Source: Myxococcales bacterium (lineage in GTDB: Bacteria; Myxococcota_A; Polyangia; Polyangiales; Polyangiaceae). From it: 8,985 nt of DNA. Within the stretch, counting starts at the first letter, position 1. Each line of letters opens with the position of its first letter. Position numbers and translations under genes: made by a program. Below are positions 1 through 6,348 of this stretch, piece by piece. The notes under the pieces are model-generated. The model did not search any database and was not told the DNA's origin. It worked only from the letters and a program-made list of their open reading frames with translations. Location of the stretch: contig JAHFDX010000114.1 of the NCBI GenBank assembly GCA_023248785.1, positions 1 through 8,985 of the forward strand. The letters are read 5' to 3'.

Positions 1-534
1 GTACGGGCGACTGAACGACTCGCTGAAGCAGTAGATGAACACGCCCAACACGTAGTAACTGCCGTACCGGTGCAGCCGTTGCCACCATGTGGGTCCAATC
101 AAGCGAGCGGCCCAGTGAAAGGATGTCGCGAGCATCGCATACACGAGGAGAATTCCTGGGATCCCCCCGATGATCTCGAAAAGCGGGACGGGGTGGTCAG
201 CGTCGACGATGGGCGCTGCGCGATAGACGAAAAAGATGAGGGTTACGTGCGTCAAGAACGCCGCCGGAAACGCAGCTCCGATGAATTGCCGACGCAGAAG
301 CAACCAGTTCGTGACCTTCCCTGGCCACAACGCATGGAGCGACGACGAGGAGAACGCGACGACGAACCACAAGAACGCAACGCGAGCGGTGGCGCGAAGG
401 GCGAGCTTCACCCCCTCTTCGGAGCTCCCGACGTGTCGTAAGATCAGTGCGGCGAGGATAAAGTTCGTAATCGCAGCCATCGCGACGAACCACGCACGGC
501 CCCACGTCCAATCCTTGATCAACATTGAATGCAA
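1..534 (-). CDS. Partial multi-pass membrane protein, ferric-reductase/YedZ-like heme-binding domain
   Basis: Translating the minus strand gives an open frame that runs off the left edge with no stop, so the C-terminus is missing. About 175 residues are visible from the ATG at 525. Several hydrophobic segments are present, at roughly residues 11-30, 47-62, 80-101, 116-137 and 154-168. The RRQFIGAAFPAAFLTH stretch (78-93) and the WWQRLHRYGSYY stretch (147-158) resemble the 'RR.LG......H' and 'W..LHRL.YL' signatures of ferric-reductase-like/YedZ transmembrane domains. H93 and H152 are the likely heme ligands by that analogy. Such proteins carry electrons through the inner membrane. The ATG at 525 has no close ribosome site, whereas TTG at 534 sits 6 nt after GAGGCGA, so I place the start at 534. 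It lies 69 bp after the MocR gene on the same strand and could be co-transcribed with it. The family call is from motif resemblance only; an unrelated membrane protein remains possible. Confidence 0.72.
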   Translation of the reverse strand, partial: MHSMLIKDWTWGRAWFVAMAAITNFILAALILRHVGSSEEGVKLALRATARVAFLWFVVAFSSSSLHALWPGKVTNWLLLRRQFIGAAFPAAFLTHVTLIFFVYRAAPIVDADHPVPLFEIIGGIPGILLVYAMLATSFHWAARLIGPTWWQRLHRYGSYYVLGVFIYCFSESFSRPY

Positions 535-585
535 CGTGCATCGCCTCAGGCGGGTCGCACAGATCCACTTTTTGAGCGCACGGAT

Positions 586-603
586 AAGCCACTCCTATGG
601 CTT
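586..603 (-). terminator. Hairpin directly after the MocR stop codon, weak terminator candidate
   Basis: A perfect 6-bp inverted repeat (AAGCCA / TGGCTT) with a 6-nt loop begins at the base after the MocR stop codon. No T-run follows it on the minus strand, so efficient intrinsic termination is doubtful. It might instead attenuate read-through into the membrane-protein gene, or be chance. Confidence 0.25.
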
Positions 604-2142
604 TCACGGGGATCCATCAACGTGCGCGTTTCGCCTTTTTCGCGGCGTGCGTCTGCCCGCAAATGCGGTGGCAAGTCGGCGAATTGCTTCGCGAATGTCC
701 GTTTCGTTGACCAGCGTGAAGCCTAGCAACAGCCCCGATCGTTCTGGCTTGCCCATGTAATAGGGCGTAACGGAGTGGACACCGACATCCTTGGCGCGAG
801 CTTGCTTCACGATCGCTTCGAGAGCGAGCGGCGCGACGTCGTCAAACCAGGCCACCATGTGGAGTCCGGTGTTGGACTCTCCAATCGACACTGCGTCCCC
901 GAAATGGAATTGCAATGCCTCACGAAGGGCCGCGTGCCGTGGCGCGTACCTTTTGCGAAGGCTGCGAAGGTGGCGTTCGAAATGTCCGTCCCTCATAAAA
1001 TCGGCAATCGTTGCCTGCTCGAGCGTGGGGGTGCACCAATCGGCAATCCACTTCGCGGAGCGGAATGCAGATTGTAGCTCGACCGGTGCAACGAGGTACC
1101 CAATGCGGAGCCCTGGGAACAGAACCTTCGAGAAAGTCCCGACGTAAATCACCCTCCCTCGCTGATCGAGGGCTTGGAGCGATTCGAGAGGACGTCCCGC
1201 GTACCGGAACTCGCTATCGTAGTCATCCTCGACGATGTACGCGGCTCGGCGACTCGCCCAGGACAGAAGATCCATGCGTCGTCGAAGGGAGAGTACAACC
1301 CCGGTGGGGAACTGATGCGACGGAGTGACATAGGCGAGTACGCACCGGTTAAGCACGCCGGGTGAAACGGCGGAAAGGTTCACGCCTTCGTCGTCGACGG
1401 GAACGGGCACAATGTCGGCGCCTGCGGCAAGGAAAGCGTTGCGCGCACCGAGATGATGGGGATTTTCGAGCAGCACAGCGTCTCCGCAATTTAGAAGCGT
1501 GTGGCTGATCAACGAGAGAGCTTGCTGCGCACCCGTTGTGATGAGCACCTGATCTGCTGTGCATCGGGCGCCACGATTGCGGACGAGATAGTCGGCGATC
1601 ATTTCCCGCAGCCCGCGAATCCCTTCTGGCGCGGAGTACGACAGCGAGCGCGTTGCGACTTGGTCGAGGCGCACTGCCGCGATGCGCCGCAACACATGAC
1701 CGGGGAACGCCGACACTTCCGGTACACCGTATACAAACTCGTACCGGGCGGGTTCTAGCCGCTCCATGTCACCGAAGGGGTACGCCAGATTGGGGGCGGC
1801 CAAGCGGTGACCATAAAGCGAAAGGCGGGGTGGGAGCGCCGCCTCTCTCGAGCGCGATAACGCGTTGCGATTGTCGGACCGTGGAACATTGTCGGAGACA
1901 AATGTGCCGCTCCCACGACGCGATACCAGGTACCCCTCGGCGAGGAGTTGATCGTAAACGGGGAGCGCGGTGCTCCTTGAAAGACCGAACCCCTCCGCCA
2001 AAGCTCGCGTCGAGGGTACTCGCTTCCCCGCGCCGAGCTCGCCCGAGACGATGGCGTGTTTCATCGCGCGATAGAGCTGGCGCCAAAGTGCGCCCTCTCC
2101 ATCCAGACGAACCCAAAGATGAGGGGAAGCGCGGAGTGGCAT
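604..2142 (-). CDS. MocR/PdxR-type transcriptional regulator (GntR HTH fused to aminotransferase-like domain)
   Basis: This 512-aa protein has the normal length and layout of the MocR subfamily of GntR regulators. Residues about 17-83 form a winged helix-turn-helix, with GELGAGKRVPSTRALAEGFG (34-53), SRSTA (55-59) and RRGSGTFVS (75-83). Residues about 125-490 are a fold-type-I aminotransferase-like PLP domain. Visible elements are the TTGAQQAL stretch (202-209), EDDYDSEFRY (305-314) with the PLP-contacting Asp, TFSKVLFPGLRIGY (336-349) with K339 as the predicted Schiff-base lysine, and R346. Family members sense PLP or amino-compound ligands and act on nearby, often divergent, genes. The ATG at 2142 is chosen because the domain begins about 10 residues later and it leaves a 75-bp divergent promoter region. 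ATG at 2199 would leave only 18 bp. Its target is inferred to be the plus-strand operon starting at 2218; pdxR or gabR identity cannot be assigned. Confidence 0.93.
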   Translation of the reverse strand: MPLRASPHLWVRLDGEGALWRQLYRAMKHAIVSGELGAGKRVPSTRALAEGFGLSRSTALPVYDQLLAEGYLVSRRGSGTFVSDNVPRSDNRNALSRSREAALPPRLSLYGHRLAAPNLAYPFGDMERLEPARYEFVYGVPEVSAFPGHVLRRIAAVRLDQVATRSLSYSAPEGIRGLREMIADYLVRNRGARCTADQVLITTGAQQALSLISHTLLNCGDAVLLENPHHLGARNAFLAAGADIVPVPVDDEGVNLSAVSPGVLNRCVLAYVTPSHQFPTGVVLSLRRRMDLLSWASRRAAYIVEDDYDSEFRYAGRPLESLQALDQRGRVIYVGTFSKVLFPGLRIGYLVAPVELQSAFRSAKWIADWCTPTLEQATIADFMRDGHFERHLRSLRKRYAPRHAALREALQFHFGDAVSIGESNTGLHMVAWFDDVAPLALEAIVKQARAKDVGVHSVTPYYMGKPERSGLLLGFTLVNETDIREAIRRLATAFAGRRTPRKRRNAHVDGSP

Positions 2143-2217
2143 GGTTCGAAGGTCCCAAAGTGGATCTGGCGGAAGGCCAAAATCGCGATAAGAATACATC
2201 CATTCGTGGAGACAACG
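2143..2217. promoter_or_regulatory. Divergent promoter region with an imperfect direct repeat
   Basis: This 75-bp gap separates the MocR gene from the plus-strand operon and must hold at least one promoter for each side if both starts are right. It contains an imperfect direct repeat, GAAGGTCCCAAA at 2148-2159 and GAAGGCCAAAA at 2172-2182, starting 24 nt apart. MocR regulators are known to bind direct repeats, so this is a possible operator. GATAAGAAT (2187-2195) is a loose -10 candidate for the plus strand. TTGTCT on the minus strand (about 2210-2215) is a loose -35. GGAGA at 2208-2212 is a good ribosome site for the ATG at 2218. The repeat and promoter elements are read by eye and are weak. 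Confidence 0.35.
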
Positions 2218-2613
2218 ATGAACCTCTTCGGGAAAATTCTGCTCTATCTCGCCTCTGCAATGTTGGGGGTCATGGGTATCCTGTTCCTCTTCTGGCCGCG
2301 TTGGATCGGAGGCGAGGTCGCTCTTGGATTGACGGCGCCGGCGGCGGCGACGGATGTGCGCGCGGTGTACGGTGGGTTCGAGCTCGGTGTCGCGATTTTT
2401 TTGGCGTACTGCGCAACGCACCAAGGCCTCCAACGAATTGGACTACTCGCCGCCTTTCTCGGGGCGTTCGGATTTGCCGTCGGTCGGGGGATCGGCATGT
2501 GGGTAGAGGGGTCCGTCACCGCAATACATCGCGCGATGTTCATATTTGAGCTGACTTCAGCGCTCGTTGTATGGCTTGTCTATCGACGGACACCTGCCAC
2601 TGTGTCGCCCTAG
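2218..2613 (+). CDS. Small four-helix membrane protein, DUF4345-like
   Basis: This 131-aa protein has four predicted membrane helices at about residues 4-25, 50-68, 73-95 and 104-122. DVRAVYGGFELG (46-57) before helix 2 and the GRGIGMWVEG stretch (89-98) are the pattern I associate with DUF4345 proteins, whose function is unknown. The start at 2218 is supported by GGAGA 5 nt upstream and by the hydrophobic helix beginning right after it. An in-frame start at 2056 would lie inside the MocR gene on the other strand and is rejected. The stop at 2611-2613 is one base before the ATG of the molybdoenzyme, so the two are almost certainly one transcript. A role as a membrane accessory of that enzyme is inference from position only. 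Confidence 0.85.
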   Translation: MNLFGKILLYLASAMLGVMGILFLFWPRWIGGEVALGLTAPAAATDVRAVYGGFELGVAIFLAYCATHQGLQRIGLLAAFLGAFGFAVGRGIGMWVEGSVTAIHRAMFIFELTSALVVWLVYRRTPATVSP

Positions 2614-2614
2614 C

Positions 2615-4818
2615 ATGACGACGGGCTATGCGACGTGTCCCCTCTGCGAAGCCATCTGCGGCATCGCCGTCGACGTGGACAACAACGAGGTCATCAAAGT
2701 CCGCGGTGACGAACAGGATCCGTTCAGCCGAGGTTACATTTGTCCCAAGGCAGCCGCGCTACAAGATATTCACGCCGATCCCGATCGCATCCGAACGCCG
2801 CTCCGTCGCAGTGGCGATCGGTGGCACGAGATTGGTTGGCCTGAGGCAATCGACGAGGTCGTTGAAAACATCTCCAGCATTCAAAAAAAATATGGACGCG
2901 ATGCGGTGGCGCTCTACCTGGGGAATCCGGTTGCTCATAACTACGGTGCGATTCTCTCTTCCTTTGTGCTGATGCGCGCTCTGGGGACGCGCAATGTCTA
3001 CACCTCCAATTCAGTCGACGCGCTTGCCCGCCTCGTAACCTCCTGGATGATGTACGGCTCGCCGCTCATGATCCCGATCCCCGATATCGATCGAACCGAC
3101 TTTCTCCTCATCCTGGGAGCGAATCCCGCGGTATCGAACGGGTCTCACATGACGGCTCCTGGATGTCGCCGCAGACTAGCCACCATCCGGGAACGGGGTG
3201 GCAAAGTCATTGTGATCGATCCACGACGGACGGAGACCGCGCGGACGAGCACCACTTCATTCGACCGGGGACTGACGCCATGTTCCTCGCGGCGCTTGTT
3301 CACACGGTGTTCGAGGAGGGGCTCGCAAAACCAGGTCCTCTGTGTTGCAACAAGGCTGGCAACAAGGAGGTTCTCGAACAACTCTCTTCTGCCCTTTCGA
3401 CTTTCAGCCCCGAAGAGGTTGCATCCGCAGTGGGCATCGAAGCCGGAGTGATTCGAAGACTTGCACGCTCCTTCGCGGGCGCCCCATCCGCCGCGTGCTA
3501 CGGGCGCATGGGTATCTGCGTCCAGGAGTTTGGAACGCTTGCGACCTGGCTCGTCGACGTGCTGAATGCGGTAACGGGAAACCTCGATCGAAGCGGCGGG
3601 GCGATGTTTCCCACCCCCGCCCTCGATATTGCAGCGCTAACCAGGAGGAAGGGTGGTTTCGGCGGACGGGTTGGCTTCGATCGGTTTCGCTCGCGTGTGC
3701 GCAACTTGCCCGAGTTCAACGGCGAGCTTCCTGCTTCAGCGATGGCCGAAGAGATCGAAACCGAAGGCAACGGTCAGGTGCGCGCGCTGATCACACAAGC
3801 TGGCAACCCCGTGCTCTCGCTCCCCAACGGTCGGCGTCTCGATCGCGCGCTCGAAACGCTCGATTTTATGGTCTCAATCGATCTGTATCAGAACGAGACT
3901 ACCCGTCACGCAAACCTGATTCTGCCTACAACCGTTGCACTCGAGCATGATCACTACCCGGCGGTATTTCACGCATTGGCGGTGAGAAATACCGCGAAGT
4001 ACTCGCAGAGACTGCTGGTGCCGCCGAAGGGTGTTTCTCACGATTGGCAGATCGCCCTCGACGTTTCGTTCCGTCTCTGGGCACGACGGAATTGGGCCGC
4101 AAAAGTGATCGGGGGTCCCCTTCGCAGATTGGCGCGATGGGCGGGGCCTCGTGCGTTTCTGCGATGGGCACTTCGGTTTGGAGCCCGGGGAAAAGGGTGG
4201 AACCCGCTCGGGAAGGGTTTGACTCTGGGCAAGCTAGAAAAGCATCCGCATGGCCTGGACCTCGGGCCGTTGGAGCCGCGCTTGGCTGCGATGCTCGAAG
4301 CGGAGCAACAGAGCATTCATCTCGCTCCAGAGCCCTTGTTGAACGATCTCGGTCGACTCGCTACGCGCACCCACGAGGTTGCTGCGAACGTCGAGGCCAA
4401 AGGCTTGCTCCTCATCGGGCGGCGAGATTTGCGCAGCAACAACTCGTGGATGCACAACAGCTATCGCCTCGTGAAGGGACCGAACCGGTGCACGCTTCTG
4501 ATGAACCCCAAGGACGCAGCACAGCGCGGCATCAAGAGTGGAACGCGTGTCAGTGTGACTTCGCGTGTCGGCGAAGTTGAGGTCGATGTCGATGTGACCG
4601 ATACCATGATGAGGGGCGTGGTGAGTCTGCCGCACGGTTGGGGCCACGATCGCAATGGATCGCAGCTGAACATCGCGCAAAAGAGCCCCGGCGTCAGCGT
4701 GAATGATCTTACCGATGACGCACTGGTCGACGCGATTTCGGGGTGCACGAACTTCAGCGGAGTTCATGTCACCGTTTCGTCCGTTCGTGTCGACGAGCCA
4801 TTGCAAGGACGATCGTGA
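2615..4818 (+). pseudogene. Molybdopterin oxidoreductase (DMSO reductase superfamily), frame broken near 3240
   Basis: Two adjoining frames together encode about 735 residues of a bis-MGD molybdoenzyme, a normal family length. The first frame (2615-3451) starts MTTGYATCPLCEAICG with a [4Fe-4S] motif C8-x2-C11-x3-C15-x27-C43 followed by PK. It continues to IPIPDIDRTDFLLILGANP and VIVIDPRRTETA, and then loses similarity. The second frame picks up at about 3241 with ADEHHFIRPGTDA and runs to the TGA at 4816-4818. It includes YGRMGICVQEFGT, the cofactor-pocket stretch LITQAGNPVLS, NETTRHANLILP, and a C-terminal dinucleotide-binding domain (GRRDLRSNNSWMHNSYRL to SLPHGWGHD). The switch is one base backward (net one base missing, or 4 or 7). 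The molybdenum ligand is probably S133 in TSNSVDA, with no Cys or Sec seen there. No signal peptide is visible, so the enzyme would be cytoplasmic. Without a suppressing event the product is a 278-aa truncated protein. It could be a sequencing error; substrate unknown. Confidence 0.88.
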
Positions 4819-5363
4819 TCGTTTTCGATCTGGCCCATCAGCTGACGTTGGGTGCAGCCTGCGCCATGTACCGATCAACTAGCCCTAAACCGCGGAACAT
4901 GTTTCGCGACGCCTTTGCACTCTCGATACTCGTCGCCATGTTGTGCGTCGTCAGCCTAGCCATATGGCCTGGATGGCAGAGCATGTATCTCGTGGACCTC
5001 GATGGAAACCTGGCTCGTCTGATGACCGCTGAGGCAGTTCAGGTAGCGGCGCTGATTGCATGCTTCCAAATTGGGTTCACGCTTGTGGCTCCGGCGCTCT
5101 ATCGCTTCGACCCTCGTCACGTGCGCCTGCTCGCCGGGATCGCTTGGCTGCTTCTGCTCGGCTTTCTTTCTGTGGTCCTGTACGAGCGCGCGTTCTTCGT
5201 GACAAGCTTCCGCGATTTTTCTTCGCGCACGCATTTTGAGATCGGTTGGGGAAAGCCGGACTCGCTTTTGGGCGGATCGGTGATGTGCTTCTTGGTCGTA
5301 TCGGGCGCGCTCAACATCCTTTGCACCACGGCGCTCTTCGCGCGCCATCGCCCATCTGCGTGA
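4815..5363 (+). CDS. Unrecognised four-helix membrane protein coupled to the molybdoenzyme
   Basis: I do not recognise this family. From the GTG at 4815 it is 182 aa with four hydrophobic segments at about residues 32-52, 73-96, 103-123 and 150-175. Between the first two is MYLVDLDGNLARLMTAE; after the third is an arginine/aromatic loop (FVTSFRDFSSRTHFEIGWG). The GTG is preferred because it overlaps the molybdoenzyme stop as GTGA and has AAGGAC about 4 nt upstream, typical of translational coupling. ATG at 4866 or 4899 would give 165 or 154 residues with no clear ribosome site. Coupling to the enzyme gene suggests a membrane partner, but no heme- or quinone-binding motif is evident. It ends 11 bp from the convergent DUF7009-like gene, with no terminator hairpin visible between them. 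Confidence 0.8.
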   Translation: MIVFDLAHQLTLGAACAMYRSTSPKPRNMFRDAFALSILVAMLCVVSLAIWPGWQSMYLVDLDGNLARLMTAEAVQVAALIACFQIGFTLVAPALYRFDPRHVRLLAGIAWLLLLGFLSVVLYERAFFVTSFRDFSSRTHFEIGWGKPDSLLGGSVMCFLVVSGALNILCTTALFARHRPSA

Positions 5364-5374
5364 CGAACATTGCT

Positions 5375-5740
5375 TCAGCAGGTTTGGTTCGGGTTGGGGT
5401 AGGTGTCCTCGTCATCGACGCCGCGCGGCGTCAGACACGTCCAATCCTTTTCGACCAAGATCGGCAGCGCCGCACCGGGTGGGGACTCGAACCCTACTTC
5501 GTCGGATTGGGCCCAAGAGTCGACCACGGCCCTCGGGGCGAGCACGCGAAGGTGAGTCCCGTCGAGTGTGGCGGAGATCGCCTCGCCTGCGCCTTTGGCA
5601 ACCGATGCAATCGAGTACCGGAGCGCGACGTCTGGGCCAAACTGCGCCTGTTCCGCAACGAGGCCCTCGCGAACAAGTTGTGCGACCTCGGAGCGTGTGA
5701 GTCGCAATCGGATGGAGTTGCCGCGTATTCGTAACTTCAT
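5375..5740 (-). CDS. DUF7009-like small protein downstream of mobA
   Basis: This is a 121-aa soluble protein with no signal peptide or membrane helix. It begins MKLRIRGNSIRLRLTRSEV, a basic beta-strand-like opening. It ends with an acidic tail, EKDWTCLTPRGVDDEDTYPN, containing one Cys before NPNQTC. The basic opening and the acidic, Cys-containing end match what I recall of DUF7009, a family without assigned function. The ATG at 5738-5740 shares four bases (ATGA) with the mobA stop and has AAAGG about 7-8 nt upstream, so it is translationally coupled to mobA. Its position next to mobA and facing a molybdoenzyme hints at a role in molybdenum cofactor handling or enzyme maturation. That role is inference, and the family name is from memory. 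Confidence 0.82.
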   Translation of the reverse strand: MKLRIRGNSIRLRLTRSEVAQLVREGLVAEQAQFGPDVALRYSIASVAKGAGEAISATLDGTHLRVLAPRAVVDSWAQSDEVGFESPPGAALPILVEKDWTCLTPRGVDDEDTYPNPNQTC

Positions 5741-6327
5741 GAAACACCTTTCGGTGGAATGTCCGTGGGAGAGTCCCAGTCGGCGAGCAGTTCGAGTTCT
5801 GCTTTCGACATGGGTAGTACAGTTGCTTGACTATCGTGAAGGATCCCTTGAAGGTCGAACTGCTTTTTCGCAATGCGACTCTTGAGGATCGGAAGCACGC
5901 ACGTTGCGTCGTATCTGGCGAAGAATGGCTCCCAAAAATCACCTCGTTGAGCCGCGACCACGGCAGAATCTGGCATGTCGCGCAGACGTTCGACGAGATG
6001 CAGCGGCACGTAGGGCATGTCGCACGCAACCGCGATCGCGTACGCGCGCCCTTCTCTGTGCTTCGGTGCGGAGAGGACCATCGACAGAAGCGCAGACAAC
6101 CCCGCACACGGGCCCGTTGCCAACGTATCGTCGCGAATCATTGGCAGGCCGAAGGTTGCGTACTCTGGGCGAGCGCCGACCAAGACCGCCCGCATGTGCA
6201 TCTGGCCGAACAGCGCAACCCAACGTTCGATGAGGGGCGTACCTTGGTACGAAAGCAACCCCTTCGGCGATCCCATTCTTGAAGAGTGGCCCCCGACGAA
6301 AATTCCCGCGACCGCTTCTTTATTCAT
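5737..6327 (-). CDS. mobA: Molybdenum cofactor guanylyltransferase
   Basis: The 196-aa product has the usual MobA length and motif order. It carries a nucleotide-binding GGHSSRMGSPKGLL stretch (12-25) with catalytic-type K22. GPCAGL follows at 72-77, CDMPYV at 102-107 with the metal-binding Asp, EPFFARY at 133-139, and a terminal DWDSPTDI at 183-190. MobA transfers GMP from GTP to Mo-molybdopterin, giving the MGD cofactor used by the DMSO reductase superfamily, to which the neighbouring oxidoreductase belongs. It is cytoplasmic. The ATG at 6327 follows the lipoprotein stop by 21 bp, with only a weak G-rich ribosome site (GGGG about 12 nt upstream). Its stop overlaps the start of the DUF7009-like gene. 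There is no internal damage, unlike the molybdoenzyme gene. A MobA-like CTP-using paralogue (MocA type) is the main alternative. Confidence 0.92.
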   Translation of the reverse strand: MNKEAVAGIFVGGHSSRMGSPKGLLSYQGTPLIERWVALFGQMHMRAVLVGARPEYATFGLPMIRDDTLATGPCAGLSALLSMVLSAPKHREGRAYAIAVACDMPYVPLHLVERLRDMPDSAVVAAQRGDFWEPFFARYDATCVLPILKSRIAKKQFDLQGILHDSQATVLPMSKAELELLADWDSPTDIPPKGVS

Positions 6328-6348
6328 AGACGTGTCCAGACCCCGTAC

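Noticed and set aside
70..760. Plus-strand and alternate minus-strand open frames (70-441, 197-607, 236-760)
   Set aside because: Arg-rich shadow translations of the minus-strand membrane-protein gene and the end of the MocR gene. They have no domain-like sequence and overlap better-supported frames.
2143..2433. 97-residue N-terminal extension of the MocR frame
   Set aside because: It is Arg/Glu/Asp-rich non-domain sequence covering the DUF4345-like gene on the other strand. The GntR domain begins just after the ATG at 2142.
1653..2549. 298-aa plus-strand frame
   Set aside because: Antisense shadow of the MocR gene and out of frame over the DUF4345-like gene; composition is Arg/Pro-rich with no recognisable motif.
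2567..2614. TTG start at 2567 for the molybdoenzyme
   Set aside because: It would overlap the DUF4345-like gene by 47 bases and add residues not like the family start. ATG at 2615 begins seven residues before the first cluster Cys.
2883..2890. A8 run in the molybdoenzyme gene as a possible slippage site that would rescue the frame
   Set aside because: It lies about 350 nt before the break, and the sequence between reads correctly in the original frame. A shift here would scramble that stretch, so it cannot restore the protein.
3200..3260. Programmed -1 ribosomal frameshift
   Set aside because: No X-XXY-YYZ slippery heptamer or obvious downstream stem was found at the switch, and the joint appears to lack residues rather than overlap neatly.
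5412..6107. 231-aa minus-strand frame over mobA and the DUF7009-like gene
   Set aside because: Arg/Ser/Cys-rich out-of-frame translation. The mobA and DUF7009-like frames on the same strand carry clear family motifs.
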